From NCBI RefSeq assembly GCF_017312365.1, contig NZ_BLJI01000002.1, positions 186,001-250,000 on the forward strand: a stretch of DNA of 64,000 nucleotides, in the 5' to 3' direction. The notes under the pieces are model-generated. The model worked only from the letters and a program-made list of their open reading frames with translations, did not search any database and was not told the DNA's origin. Made by a program: the position numbers and the translations under genes. Positions 45,617 through 54,742 of this stretch are shown piece after piece. Source of the DNA: Chroococcus sp. FPU101 (GTDB lineage: Bacteria > Cyanobacteriota > Cyanobacteriia > Cyanobacteriales > Microcystaceae). Positions within the stretch are counted from its first letter, which is position 1. Each line of letters begins with the position of its first letter.

Positions 45617-45952
45617 ATGACCCTAAATCTACATAACTCTAGTTGGAATGAAGTACGTTTAGTTCAAGTAGCAACTCAACCTCACCACATCACAGGTTTA
45701 TTTGCCACAATTCAAGATACTTTAAGAACGTCAAATAGTGAATGGCAAGAGGTGATCTCAGCTTTTTATGAATGTGTAGCAGATGGTACAGTTACCTTTT
45801 ATGAAGCAGAAAGTCAATCAGTCAATCATCCTCAAGTTTGGACTTATCTGCTGTATGATTGCGCTGCTGATGAAGAAGAAGTAATCACTAATCCTAATAT
45901 TAATACATTAGAACCAGCGTTACAACTATTAGAATTAGCTGGAATCGGTTAA
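45617..45952 (+). CDS. hypothetical protein
   Basis: 111 residues from ATG 45617; the frame is open to 45587 but the extra residues look unlikely. Acidic, soluble and mixed alpha/beta (NEVRLVQVATQPHHITGLF, EVISAFYECVADGTVTFYE), ending in an acidic loop and a helix TLEPALQLLELAG. No known motif. Convergent with folD. Confidence 0.6.
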   Translation: MTLNLHNSSWNEVRLVQVATQPHHITGLFATIQDTLRTSNSEWQEVISAFYECVADGTVTFYEAESQSVNHPQVWTYLLYDCAADEEEVITNPNINTLEPALQLLELAGIG

Positions 45953-45978
45953 AAATTTATTTGCCATGACATTTCAAT

Positions 45979-46860
45979 TTAAGCCATTTCAGAATTTTGA
46001 TAACTCCAAACCGTATTTTGTAATAACATGGCTACCGTCATTGGCCCAACACCACCAGGGACTGGGGTAATATATTCAGCAACTTGAGCAACCTCATCAA
46101 AAGCAACATCACCGACTAAACGACCTTTTGGTGTAAATTGATCGACAACTCGATTAATTCCTACGTCAATCACTACCGCACTCGGTTTAACCATCTCTTT
46201 TGTAATTAAATTCGGTTTTCCAACTGCGGGGATTAAAATATCAGCTTGACGGGTGATACTGCCTAGATCTACTGTTCGTGAATGAGCAACCGTAACCGTT
46301 GCATTTTCTTCAAGTAGCATTAAAGCTAAAGGTTTACCCACTAAAATACTGCGTCCAACGACCACAGCGTGTTTACCCTGAACAGAAATATTATATTCTT
46401 TAAGCAGTTCCATAACTCCTGCGGGTGTACAACTACGTAAACCGCTTTCACCTCTAACTAACTTACCTAAATTGGTTGGATGTAAACCATCAGCATCTTT
46501 ATTCGGCTTAATTTCATGTAAAAGCGCAACAGCATCTAAATGCTTTGGTAAAGGCAGTTGTACGAGAATACCATCAACGCGGTTATCTTGATTAAGTTCT
46601 TGAATCACAGAGGATAATTCTGCTTGTGAGGCATGATCAGGAAAATGACGACCAAAAGAAGTTATACCGACTTGAGTACAAGCTTTTTCTTTATTGCGAA
46701 CATAAGCGGCACTTGCGGGGTTATCACCAACCATTAACACAGCAAGTCCGGGGGATCGCCCGATCGTTTCTTGTAGAGCTTGGATTTGTGCTTTAAGATT
46801 GTGTTGAATCTTTTGAGCAAGAGCTTTACCATCTAAAATCTTAGCAGTAGCGACTGACAT
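45979..46860 (-). CDS. folD: bifunctional methylenetetrahydrofolate dehydrogenase/cyclohydrolase
   Basis: 293 residues from ATG 46860. Folate one-carbon enzyme interconverting 5,10-methylene-, methenyl- and 10-formyl-THF. Markers: [11 protein letters not shown] with the catalytic Lys, [14 protein letters not shown], the NADP loop [11 protein letters not shown], and [16 protein letters not shown]. The frame is open 39 nt upstream, but ATG 46860 gives the normal N-terminus. Single gene; divergent from the lipoprotein gene. Confidence 0.95.
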   Translation of the reverse strand: MSVATAKILDGKALAQKIQHNLKAQIQALQETIGRSPGLAVLMVGDNPASAAYVRNKEKACTQVGITSFGRHFPDHASQAELSSVIQELNQDNRVDGILVQLPLPKHLDAVALLHEIKPNKDADGLHPTNLGKLVRGESGLRSCTPAGVMELLKEYNISVQGKHAVVVGRSILVGKPLALMLLEENATVTVAHSRTVDLGSITRQADILIPAVGKPNLITKEMVKPSAVVIDVGINRVVDQFTPKGRLVGDVAFDEVAQVAEYITPVPGGVGPMTVAMLLQNTVWSYQNSEMA

Positions 46861-46960
46861 TTGTAAGATAAACGAAAGAACAAAAATGACCTGAATCAAT
46901 TCTAGATAATTTGTTGGTTATCATAACTTCAGATGTCATGTTTTGTTGTATTTCAAGTCC

Positions 46961-47521
46961 ATGAGCATGAAAAATAGCATCATTAGGCGCAGTTGTTTCA
47001 TCTTAATGGTTAGCGGGTTAATTGGCTGTAGTGCCTTAGCTGACTTGGGAATAGCTGTACCCTATCTCGGTGATCCTCCAGTAATTAGCGTTAAGGATCT
47101 GACCAATAAGAAAAAGGGTGCGATCGTATACATTAAAGGAATTGTTAAAGTATATGCTCCTTTTTTGAATAATAGCGGAGCCTATCAAGTCCAAGACCCA
47201 ACGGGTACGATTTGGATACGCACCGAGGGAAAACCCCCTCAGTCGGGTAAAGAAGTGGTTATTAAAGGAAAACTAGATTATCAAAGTATTCCAGTCGCAA
47301 GCCTTGAGTTAGGAGATTTTTATGTTGTAGAATTGGAGCAACTCGAACTGACTGCCCAAACTCCTCCCGCAAAACCCCCAACTCAAGCCACTCCACCCAC
47401 TCCACCCACTCCAACGGCTAAACCAACTGTGATCCCCGTCCAACCTCCAGCCGCTAATTCTGATCCCTTACCTGATCCCACTAATGATCTCTTCTTCCCC
47501 CATAAACAGCAATCTAAATAA
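46961..47521 (+). CDS. OB-fold-like lipoprotein with proline-rich tail
   Basis: About 186 residues from ATG 46961. Lipobox VSGLIGC gives a lipidated N-terminus. The central part (AIVYIKGIVKVYAPFLNN, YQVQDPTGTIWIRT, GKEVVIKGKLDYQS) has the pattern of an OB-fold nucleic-acid/oligosaccharide-binding domain of periplasmic type. The tail is Pro/Thr-rich (PPTQATPPTPPTPTAKP), encoded by short direct repeats of CCCACTCCA. The 3' end overlaps the Nudix gene by 38 nt in another frame. Confidence 0.75.
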   Translation: MSMKNSIIRRSCFILMVSGLIGCSALADLGIAVPYLGDPPVISVKDLTNKKKGAIVYIKGIVKVYAPFLNNSGAYQVQDPTGTIWIRTEGKPPQSGKEVVIKGKLDYQSIPVASLELGDFYVVELEQLELTAQTPPAKPPTQATPPTPPTPTAKPTVIPVQPPAANSDPLPDPTNDLFFPHKQQSK

Positions 47522-47945
47522 ACCTCATGCGGTTGTCGCTTTAGCCATTCTTCAGCAAGATGGTCAATTTTTGATGCAACTTAGAGACGATTTTCCGCAT
47601 ATTGTGTATCCTGGTCACTGGAGTTTTTTTGGCGGTCATTTAGAACCTGGTGAAACACCATCCGAAGGATTACAACGCGAGTTAATCGAAGAAATTAATT
47701 ACAGAGTTGACAATCCAATCAAAATATGCAGTTATTATGATGAGCAGGTCACACGTCATATTTTTTATGCACCTTTAACAGTCGCTCTGACAGAATTGAT
47801 ATTACAAGAAGGTCAAGATCTGGCATTGCTAACCCTAGAGGACATTCGGCAAGGTTACGCTTACTCGAAAAAAATTCAGCAAACTAGACCTTTAGGAAAA
47901 ATTCATCAACAAATACTGCTCGATTATTTAAAGTTAGAATTATAG
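47484..47945 (+). CDS. Nudix hydrolase
   Basis: 153 residues. The Nudix box is GGHLEPGETPSEGLQRELIEEINY: G-x5-E-x7-R-E-U-x-E-E is complete; only the closing Gly is Asn. The upstream HAVVALAILQQDGQFLMQLRDDFP strand is typical. Hydrolyses a nucleoside diphosphate linked to another group; substrate unknown. Its start lies inside the end of the lipoprotein gene, so translation is coupled. Confidence 0.9.
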   Translation: MISSSPINSNLNKPHAVVALAILQQDGQFLMQLRDDFPHIVYPGHWSFFGGHLEPGETPSEGLQRELIEEINYRVDNPIKICSYYDEQVTRHIFYAPLTVALTELILQEGQDLALLTLEDIRQGYAYSKKIQQTRPLGKIHQQILLDYLKLEL

Positions 47946-48065
47946 TGGAGAAGAGTAGCTAATTTTGAATTACCCTAAAATTACTCTAAGCTGGATTTAG
48001 ATTTGCATCAAAATAGCTGGCTGATTCCTCACTGCTTACGCTCAACCTAAAATATTTTTTCTCCT

Positions 48066-49400
48066 ATGAAACAGTCTCGGCACCTCCTGTCTGTTGGTCA
48101 ACGTCTTTTTTTAGGAAGCACGATTACAACCTTAGCGGTAACGTCTTTCTTGACACCCTCGCTCGCTTCTAATGCAACCCCAACAGAAGAAACTTTAGAA
48201 GATAGTCCTAAAACCGTCATTGATGAAGTTTGGCAACTGGTTAATAATGAATTTGTAGATCGTAGTTTCCATCAAGTAGATTGGCAGCGTAAACGTCAAG
48301 AACTATTGAGCCGTAACTATGCTAATCGCAAACAAGCTTATATCGCAATCCGAGAAGCCCTCAAAGAAATAGGAGATCCTTATACTCGTTTTCTAGAACC
48401 CGAAGAATTTTCAGCCCTAACGACTCAGACATCAGGAGAATTATCAGGGGTGGGCGTACGTTTAGCAGTTGATAAACGCACTAAAGATTTAATTGTCATT
48501 GAAGCATTAAAAAATTCCCCCGCACTTAAAGGAGGAATTCAACAAGGCGATCGTGTCATTAGAATTAATGGTAAACCGACTGCTTTGATGACTCTCGAAC
48601 AAGCTATTAAAGAAATGGAAGGGGAAATTGGCACAGATGTCAATTTACAAATTTCTCGCCGCAGCAAAGGAATTTTTGAAGTCACCCTCACTCGCGCTCA
48701 GATTGAAATTCCCTCCGTTAGTTATTCAATTAAGGAAGAATCACAGATTAAAGTCGGTTACATTCGTCTTGATGAGTTTAGTTCTCATGCAGCCGAACAA
48801 ATGAAATTAGCTATTGAAGACCTCAGTAAACAGAAAGTCTCTGGTTATGTTCTAGATTTACGTGGCAATCCAGGTGGCTTACTTTTTGCAAGTGTAGATA
48901 TCGCTCGGATGTGGATGAAATCGGGTGAAATCGTTAGTACAGTTGATAGACGAGGTGGTGATCGTCATTATCAAGCCAATGGAACCGCTTTGACTGAACT
49001 GCCGTTAGTCATTTTAGTCAACGAGGGATCAGCCAGTGCTAGTGAAATTTTAGCAGGAGCATTAAAAGAAAACGGACGAGCAACTGTTGTCGGAATGCCC
49101 ACCTATGGCAAAGCAACCGTACAATCAGTACATTCTCTTTCGGATGGATCTGGGTTAGCTGTAACCATTGCGCGTTATTACCCCCCCAATGGCGAAAATA
49201 TTAATAAAAAAGGAATTAAACCCCATGTTCAAATCGGATTAACCAATGATCAACAACTTCAGTTAAGGAATAATCCAGATTTATTGGGAACAAATGCCGA
49301 TCCACAGTACAAACGTGCGATCTCAGTTCTGCAAACTCATTCCTCATCAAATCTTAAACCCTCTAGTATTCCTAAACCCCTAACCATTCGTCCCGAATAA
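48066..49400 (+). CDS. carboxyl-terminal processing protease (S41)
   Basis: 444 residues with an N-terminal signal (LFLGSTITTLAVTSFLTPSLA). PDZ domain about 115-200 (GELSGVGVRLAVD ... GDRVIRINGKPTALM), then the S41 peptidase domain: YVLDLRGNPGGLL, catalytic S324 in NEGSASASEI and Lys349 in TYGKATVQSV. Cyanobacteria have CtpA (D1 maturation), CtpB and CtpC; the sequence alone does not let me choose among them. Acts in the lumen or periplasm. Confidence 0.93.
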   Translation: MKQSRHLLSVGQRLFLGSTITTLAVTSFLTPSLASNATPTEETLEDSPKTVIDEVWQLVNNEFVDRSFHQVDWQRKRQELLSRNYANRKQAYIAIREALKEIGDPYTRFLEPEEFSALTTQTSGELSGVGVRLAVDKRTKDLIVIEALKNSPALKGGIQQGDRVIRINGKPTALMTLEQAIKEMEGEIGTDVNLQISRRSKGIFEVTLTRAQIEIPSVSYSIKEESQIKVGYIRLDEFSSHAAEQMKLAIEDLSKQKVSGYVLDLRGNPGGLLFASVDIARMWMKSGEIVSTVDRRGGDRHYQANGTALTELPLVILVNEGSASASEILAGALKENGRATVVGMPTYGKATVQSVHSLSDGSGLAVTIARYYPPNGENINKKGIKPHVQIGLTNDQQLQLRNNPDLLGTNADPQYKRAISVLQTHSSSNLKPSSIPKPLTIRPE

Positions 49401-49470
49401 AATACAACCTATTTGGAGTTATCTTGATCCAACGTAAAATAATCAGTGTATAACTCCTCGCTTTTTTTCA

Positions 49471-50172
49471 ATGAATCCAGAAGAACGCATTATTGTACCC
49501 CTAGATGTAAACACTACAGAAGCAGCGATCGCATTAGTCGAGCTACTTCCTCAAGTGAATTTTTGGAAAGTTGGTTTAGAACTGTTTACCAGTGTTGGCC
49601 CCTCAATTCTGCCAATCCTTAAAGATCAAGGGAAACAAATTTTTTTAGATCTTAAACTTCACGATATCCCTAATACAATGGCGGGGGCTTGTCGTTCTGT
49701 TGCTTCCTATCAAGTTGATTTACTCACCATCCATGCAACAGCAGGCCGTCATGCCCTACAAGCCTCAAAAGAAGTGATCGCTACAGCTAATAGTTCAACT
49801 AAATTACTTGCGATTACGGTACTAACCAGTATAAACTCACGAGAGTTAGCCTATGATCTCAAGATTCCCCTCGAATTGCCAGAGTATGCTTTACAAATGG
49901 CGTTTCTGGCTCAAGAGTGTGGTATTGATGGGGCGGTCTGTTCTCCCCACGAAGTTAGCCAATTAAGGCAGATTTGTGGCGATGATTTTTTGCTTGTCTG
50001 TCCTGGTGTGCGTCCAACTTGGGCAGAATCTGGGGATCAAAAACGGGTGATGACTCCAAAACAAGCTATTCTTGCAGGGGCTAACTATTTAGTGATTGGT
50101 CGTCCCATTACGGCGGCAGAAAATCCGCAACAAGCATGGTCAAAAATCTGCGACGAGTTAGCTACGGTTTAA
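49471..50172 (+). CDS. pyrF: orotidine 5'-phosphate decarboxylase
   Basis: 233 residues. Catalyses the last step of UMP synthesis. The active-site motif [12 protein letters not shown] with the catalytic Lys-Asp pair, LTIHATAG, and the phosphate-gripper [11 protein letters not shown] are all present. It starts after a 70-bp gap from the protease gene and overlaps the next gene by 37 nt. Confidence 0.95.
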   Translation: MNPEERIIVPLDVNTTEAAIALVELLPQVNFWKVGLELFTSVGPSILPILKDQGKQIFLDLKLHDIPNTMAGACRSVASYQVDLLTIHATAGRHALQASKEVIATANSSTKLLAITVLTSINSRELAYDLKIPLELPEYALQMAFLAQECGIDGAVCSPHEVSQLRQICGDDFLLVCPGVRPTWAESGDQKRVMTPKQAILAGANYLVIGRPITAAENPQQAWSKICDELATV

Positions 50173-50702
50173 TCGGATTCTTCTGTTTTTTCGGAGTTCA
50201 TTTAAAAGTGATGGCACTCCCTGATTCTACTTGTCCCAAAGATACACAAGAATTAACCAATTTACTATTGCAAGATTTACCAAATTATGCTAATAGAGTT
50301 TTGCATCGCTCTAAAACAACCGATTTAGCATCATTCGTTCAAACCTATGTTATCGTTTCTGGACAAGGTGAAACGCAACCCCTTCCTTTACGTCAAAGTC
50401 CAAGTCAATATCAAGCAATTTTCGATGAAACTCAACCGCAGATCTTTTTTACCACATTTGAACGGCAATATAGCAATAACAAGCTAGTCAGATTTCATAA
50501 CTACAATTGGCTATTGTTAGCACCGACTGAAAAGGGATGGCGGTTAATCATGAGTTTTTCTCAATTAGCATCCTTAGAACCGACTCAACCCAATGATCCA
50601 CCATTACCCCCCATCGATACAACAAATGGTGTCATCGGTCAAGCGGTTAAATTATGGCTTAGAGATTGTGAAGCAGGAACTTTGAGAAAAAATAGAAATT
50701 AA
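50136..50702 (+). CDS. secreted protein of unknown function
   Basis: 188 residues. A signal-type N-terminus ([20 protein letters not shown]) is followed by a mature domain with two cysteines (TCPKD, RDCEAG), [19 protein letters not shown] and a conserved C-terminal [16 protein letters not shown]. The pair of cysteines could form a disulfide in the periplasm or lumen. It overlaps pyrF by 37 nt, so it may begin at a downstream in-frame start (Met26). Conserved in cyanobacteria as far as I remember; function unknown. Confidence 0.68.
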   Translation: MVKNLRRVSYGLIGFFCFFGVHLKVMALPDSTCPKDTQELTNLLLQDLPNYANRVLHRSKTTDLASFVQTYVIVSGQGETQPLPLRQSPSQYQAIFDETQPQIFFTTFERQYSNNKLVRFHNYNWLLLAPTEKGWRLIMSFSQLASLEPTQPNDPPLPPIDTTNGVIGQAVKLWLRDCEAGTLRKNRN

Positions 50703-50736
50703 TTTAAAGCTCGCTTTAGACCGTTAACTAACATGA

Positions 50737-51030
50737 CTAACTTTCAAGCAGCCACTTCTCGTAATCGCAGTAAATTAACTTCTGTTTAACGCTATCTAGA
50801 ACTTCTTCAACTACAGGAAAAAATGTCTCCGCCGATCCAACTTGGTATAAGTCGTTTAGAACAGAGTGATATTCTTTCTCCGTAAACTCAGCAATCACTC
50901 GAGCTAAACTCCGATCTGACATCTGCTCATAAAGAATCGACAATAGGGGAAAATACTCTTGATCTTCGATGCCTTTGGGAAAAGCACACTGAAGTAACTG
51001 ATAAGTACTGACAGGAATTATTTTTTGCAT
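50737..51030 (-). CDS. small unknown protein
   Basis: 97 residues, mostly helical: VSTYQLLQCAFPKGIEDQEY, LLSILYEQMSDRSLARVIAE, VLDSVKQKLIYCDYEKWLLES. The family resembles small cyanobacterial proteins of unknown role. Its start codon abuts the remnant of another minus-strand gene (51035-51223), so it was probably the second gene of a pair. Confidence 0.6.
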   Translation of the reverse strand: MQKIIPVSTYQLLQCAFPKGIEDQEYFPLLSILYEQMSDRSLARVIAEFTEKEYHSVLNDLYQVGSAETFFPVVEEVLDSVKQKLIYCDYEKWLLES

Positions 51031-51034
51031 GATT

Positions 51035-51223
51035 TCAGTTACCTGTCAACGGTTGAGAGAGATAAAGATAGACGTTAAAATTAACGCCTTGAGCAATGGC
51101 TGCTCGAATTGCCTTGGCATCAGCCGTCATAGTAACAATTCCCATTTGATCGCCTGTGCCTAGAATAATTATATCGTTCGGGTCTAAACTCCGTGTTAAT
51201 TGATGTTGATCTTCCTCTGTCTT
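51035..51223 (-). pseudogene. C-terminal remnant of a small gene, PIN-domain-like
   Basis: A 62-codon frame without a start codon; a TAA blocks it at 51224. It reads RSLDPNDIIILGTGDQMGIVTMTADAKAIRAA and ends with NVYLYLSQPLTGN. The 'DIIILGTG ... VTMTADAK' part resembles the C-terminal half of PIN-type ribonuclease toxins (DIlIlata ... lvTrD). The 5' part is missing and is replaced by a DUF29 stub. The neighbour at 50737 would then be its former partner. Confidence 0.4.
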
Positions 51224-51225
51224 TT

Positions 51226-51273
51226 AGTGCTACTTTAGAGCAAGTTTTAGATAAAGCTTGGTTCCCCAATTAA
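51226..51273 (+). pseudogene. 3' stub of a DUF29 gene
   Basis: Sixteen codons reading SATLEQVLDKAWFPN and stop. This is the characteristic end of DUF29 proteins (compare FTLEQVLDESWLPDLN at the end of the intact DUF29 gene at 22.46 kb). It abuts the truncated PIN-like frame on the other strand, marking a deletion or recombination junction at about 51225. From here to 51433 I see no gene. Confidence 0.5.
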
Positions 51274-51433
51274 GAAAAATCTTCATTGGTTTAAATTGAA
51301 CTCTCTACTCTCAGAAAAAACATTTATTGTACTATACTGTACCAACTGGATTTAGAGCCATAATATAATTAGTACTTTAGAGGGAGGAACTTTGGGCAAC
51401 TAAAAAACTTTTAATTATTAGGAGTGAGCGTAA

Positions 51434-51820
51434 ATGTCAACAGTAACCGAATCAGACCTTAAAGAATTAAAAGATTTAATTTTAGGTATAGATAAAAAAC
51501 TCGATGTACACATTGCTAGAACTGATGAAAGATTTAATACGATCGATGAACGTTTTAGATCAATGGAGCAACGCTTTGACCAAGTTGACAAACAGTTTGA
51601 GCAGGTTGACAAGCGATTTGACCAAGTTGACAAGCGATTTGAGCAGGTTGACAAACAATTTGACCAAGTTGACAAGCGATTTGAGCAGGTTGACAAACAA
51701 TTTGACTCAGTTAATGCACGTATTAATACATTTACCCTTGGTTTCTTAGGTATCGTTGGAGTTTTAGTAACAGGTTTGTTAGGAATTGTAGGAAAGATCG
51801 TATTTTTTCCAAATCCTTAA
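51434..51820 (+). CDS. heptad-repeat coiled-coil protein with C-terminal membrane anchor
   Basis: 128 residues. After a helical N-terminus (DLKELKDLILGIDKKLDVHI) come six consecutive seven-residue units alternating FDQVDKx and FEQVDKx, then a transmembrane helix (LGFLGIVGVLVTGLLGIVG). A good AGGAG ribosome binding site lies upstream. It resembles the widespread cyanobacterial tail-anchored coiled-coil proteins, and Borrelia Bdr proteins in plan. Function unknown. Confidence 0.8.
   Translation: MSTVTESDLKELKDLILGIDKKLDVHIARTDERFNTIDERFRSMEQRFDQVDKQFEQVDKRFDQVDKRFEQVDKQFDQVDKRFEQVDKQFDSVNARINTFTLGFLGIVGVLVTGLLGIVGKIVFFPNP
51575..51700 (+). repeat. 21-bp tandem repeat inside a coding region
   Basis: Six perfect-length 21-bp units starting TTTGACCAAGTTGACAA or TTTGAGCAGGTTGACAA, with the two types alternating, so a 42-bp higher-order unit is visible. 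Each unit encodes one coiled-coil heptad; slippage would change the length without a frameshift. Confidence 0.9.
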
Positions 51821-51841
51821 GAAATCTCTAAAAAATCTTTT

Positions 51842-51934
51842 TTAACGTTCGACGAGTTTTTGTCTTAATTTAGAACTGCCCCAATCAATTATAGTCACAA
51901 CCACCAACAAAACTATCATAAAAGTAGACGCTTT
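51842..51934 (-). pseudogene. second copy of the phnE 3' end (31 codons)
   Basis: This 93-bp segment matches 53229-53321, the end of phnE, with 8 mismatches and no gap, in the same orientation. It encodes KASTFMIVLLVVVTIIDWG and SSKLRQKLVER plus stop. Homology ends abruptly at 51934. The two copies flank the unknown gene at 51977-53221 as direct repeats. Confidence 0.88.
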
Positions 51935-51976
51935 CTGTGAAAGTTGACTGACTTAATTAATACAAACGCTCTATTT

Positions 51977-53221
51977 TTATTTTATATTTTTATAAAACAT
52001 TTTTTTAACAAAATCAAAGTATTCTAGTCCTCCAATATTCTTCCATGCTTGTTCATGAGCTAAAAATATTTTTTGATTTAAAGACATTTTGACAGACAAC
52101 TGTTCAAAATAATTATCGACTTCTTGTTTCAAAATTTGGGCTACGTTATTAGAGAGAATTTTTACGATCATGTCTTCTGACTCTATGCCTAGCATAAGAC
52201 AATATTTTGGTAAAATAACGTGATAAGGAGCAAGATCATCTGGTAGCTTGGCTATCATTCCATTTTCTGTTAAATATTTCCAACGTTTTGCCGTAAAAGC
52301 GATAATTTGGCTACGACCAATTTTAAATTCTCCTAATTCTAGTATTTCTGAAGAATAATGAGTAGAAAGATTTTTGAAAGCTATATAAGGTTGAACTAAT
52401 TTTTTGATGGGTAGATTTTCAATCATTGCTACAGGAATTTGTATTAGTCCTAAGTCATGTTCTTGGTGCTGTGCATTGATCGTTTGAAAAGCGGTTATTT
52501 CATCCTTCTTTTTTATAACTTTATATAATTTTTCACATAATAAAGGCGAACCGATTAAAATAGGATGTAAATCATCAAATTTATTCAATAGCGATGAATA
52601 TATTTTCGGATAAGGTGCTAGTTCTGATATTATATCCATACTTTGTGGTGTATTTCCTTCATATAGTTCTACACAACCCGTTATAGATTGAGCTATTAAA
52701 TCAGGTGATAAACTTTGGAAAAGTAACTCGAAAAAGATTTTATAAAGTTGATCTTTAAAAACATATTGATCTGAAAAGTCAAGCTCGAATTCTATAAATG
52801 ATTCTAATAAATTGGGATAAACTAAATTGTTTAGCTTAACCAGAATCTCTTGAGATTCAAAACTAACACGCTTTGATTCATCTGTTCTTTTTAAAGCTTT
52901 ATACCCTCCCGTAGGCTCTCAAAGAGAATTAGAAGGAGCCAGCGTTAAAATATTTGTAATTTTATGAATGGTAATATCTATTGATGAAATATTATAAGGA
53001 GCAAAATTATAAATTACTTTTATTTCATTAAATTTTTTGTTTAAAAGGTGATTGGTTAATTGATTAATATCTTTTGGAGTTGTGACAAAAGTACGACCTT
53101 TAGACCACAATTTCGACCTTATCTTAAATACGGTTGGTAATAAAGGAGTTTTGGGAAAATGTAATAGATTAGTAACTTTTGAATCTTGTTCTAGAGTTAA
53201 AAGCTGAGTGTACAATAACAT
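51977..53221 (-). pseudogene. unknown 414-residue protein with one in-frame TGA
   Basis: One frame of 415 codons from ATG 53221 to TAA/TTA 51977 is interrupted only by TGA at codon 101 (52919-52921), reading PSNSL(stop)EPTGGYKALKRTDE. CGA to TGA is a simple explanation. The encoded protein is soluble, rich in Leu, Lys and Ile, without a motif I recognise; residues 170-250 (LIAQSITGCVELYEGNTPQS, then a run of hydrophobic strands) and a C-terminal helical part are visible. It begins 8 bp after the phnE stop and is followed by the duplicated phnE end. AT-rich compared with phnE. Confidence 0.7.
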
Positions 53222-53228
53222 ATTTTTT

Positions 53229-53999
53229 TTAACGATCGGCTAGTTTTTGTCTTAATTTAGAACTGCCCCAATCAATTGTAGTCACAACCACTAATAAAAC
53301 CACCATAAAAGTAGACGCTTTTGTCCGTTCAAACCCATTAATATAGCTGACTAATTCAAAACCGATACCACCCGCACCTACAACCCCTAAAATCGACGCA
53401 GCACGGATATTATATTCAAACATATACAGTGTATAACCCAAAGCCAAGGGTAAGATCTGGGGCAGAATTCCATATTGAGCAATTTGTAACCAAGATGCAC
53501 CCGTCACCTGTAATGCTTGTAGTGAATTCGCTTCGACTGATTCAATCGCTTCTTGATAAAATTTAGCTAAATAGCCAATACTGTAGATTCCTAATGCCAT
53601 AGTTCCCGCAGTTGCACCTAAACCAATTGCCGAAACAAAAATTAATGCGAGGATTATTGAAGGAATAGAACGCAAGGTATTTTGGATAAGATTGCCCAGA
53701 AATTGTAAGCCATAGGGTGATAGATTATGTGCGCTGATAATTGCTATAGGAAGAGAAAGAATTGCACCGATCGTTGTTCCAATAATCGACATTTGGATCG
53801 TTTCTAACAAAGCTTCTAAAGCTAAGGGTAATACTTGCCAATTGGGGGGAAAAAAATCACTTAAAAAGACCCCGATATATTTCCCACTATCTTTTAAGGT
53901 ATTGATATCAACTTTTAAGCCTTGCCACGCCCAGATATAAATACTAACAAGCAATAGAGGGAGTAATAATGAAGGTAAAAATGGAAATTTTTTTAACAT
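53229..53999 (-). CDS. phnE: phosphonate/phosphite ABC transporter permease
   Basis: 256 residues, about six membrane helices. The EAA loop region is YQEAIESVEANSLQALQVTGASWLQIAQYGILPQ, typical of PhnE. It overlaps phnC by 7 nt at its start. With phnD and phnC it forms a complete importer. No C-P lyase (phnGHIJKLM) or ptxD gene is in the window, so the substrate (phosphonate, phosphite or phosphate) cannot be fixed. Confidence 0.92.
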   Translation of the reverse strand: MLKKFPFLPSLLLPLLLVSIYIWAWQGLKVDINTLKDSGKYIGVFLSDFFPPNWQVLPLALEALLETIQMSIIGTTIGAILSLPIAIISAHNLSPYGLQFLGNLIQNTLRSIPSIILALIFVSAIGLGATAGTMALGIYSIGYLAKFYQEAIESVEANSLQALQVTGASWLQIAQYGILPQILPLALGYTLYMFEYNIRAASILGVVGAGGIGFELVSYINGFERTKASTFMVVLLVVVTTIDWGSSKLRQKLADR

Positions 54000-54709
54000 A
54001 AATGTGCAAATTGATGCTGTATATTGTCACTTTTGCCATCATAAATTACACGGCCTTGATCAAGGATAATTGAACGATCGGTATATTCACTTGCCATTGC
54101 TAAATCGTGTAACACCAAAACAATTGTCATCCCTTGTTTGCGGAGATCTGTAATGATATTCATCATCTGTTGAGTGGCAACTAAATCTAGACCAGATGTG
54201 GGTTCATCTGCGAAGAGAATTTTAGGTGACTCCATTAAAGCACGTGCGATCGCTACTCGTTGTTGTTGTCCACCACTGAGTTTACTTACTTTTTGCTTTT
54301 CGTGTTGTTCTAAACCCAACTGTCTTAATAAAGATTTGGCTAAAGCGCGATCAGAAGCCGAAAAACCCCATAAAGAAGACCAACTAGACAGCGCTCCCAA
54401 TTTACCACACAGCACATTATCTAATGCAGAGAGTTGGGGGATCAAGCCTCCCCCTTGCCAAATCATACCAATCTGACGACGCACACGATTTAATGTCTTT
54501 TGAGTTATCACTAAATCATTAATGCGAATTTCTCCTTTTTGTAAAGGGATGAGTCCAACCATTGATTTTAAAAGGCTAGATTTTCCAGCGCCATTAAGAC
54601 CGAGTAAAGCGACACATTCACCTTGGTTAATTTTTAGAGTTATTCCATTAAGAATCGGACGACCCAAAGACGCATTATTAACGCTATAAATATCGTGGCA
54701 TTCAATCAT
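53993..54709 (-). CDS. phnC: phosphonate/phosphite ABC transporter ATP-binding protein
   Basis: 238 residues. Walker A GLNGAGKSS, signature LSGGQQQRVAIARAL, Walker B ILFADEPTSGLD, H-loop VLVLHDLAMA. The closest family is PhnC, and gene order phnD-phnC-phnE on the same strand agrees. It energises import through PhnE. Confidence 0.93.
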   Translation of the reverse strand: MIECHDIYSVNNASLGRPILNGITLKINQGECVALLGLNGAGKSSLLKSMVGLIPLQKGEIRINDLVITQKTLNRVRRQIGMIWQGGGLIPQLSALDNVLCGKLGALSSWSSLWGFSASDRALAKSLLRQLGLEQHEKQKVSKLSGGQQQRVAIARALMESPKILFADEPTSGLDLVATQQMMNIITDLRKQGMTIVLVLHDLAMASEYTDRSIILDQGRVIYDGKSDNIQHQFAHLC

Positions 54710-54742
54710 ATTAAATGATGAGAAAGAACAAAAACAATGTAA

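Noticed and set aside
51418..51696. Ser/Cys-rich repeat frame on the minus strand at the heptad repeat
   Set aside because: Mirror of the tandem repeat; the plus-strand protein has start signals and a membrane anchor.
51575..51700. Possible CRISPR array at the 21-bp repeats
   Set aside because: Units are contiguous with no unique spacers and encode regular heptads; no cas gene nearby.
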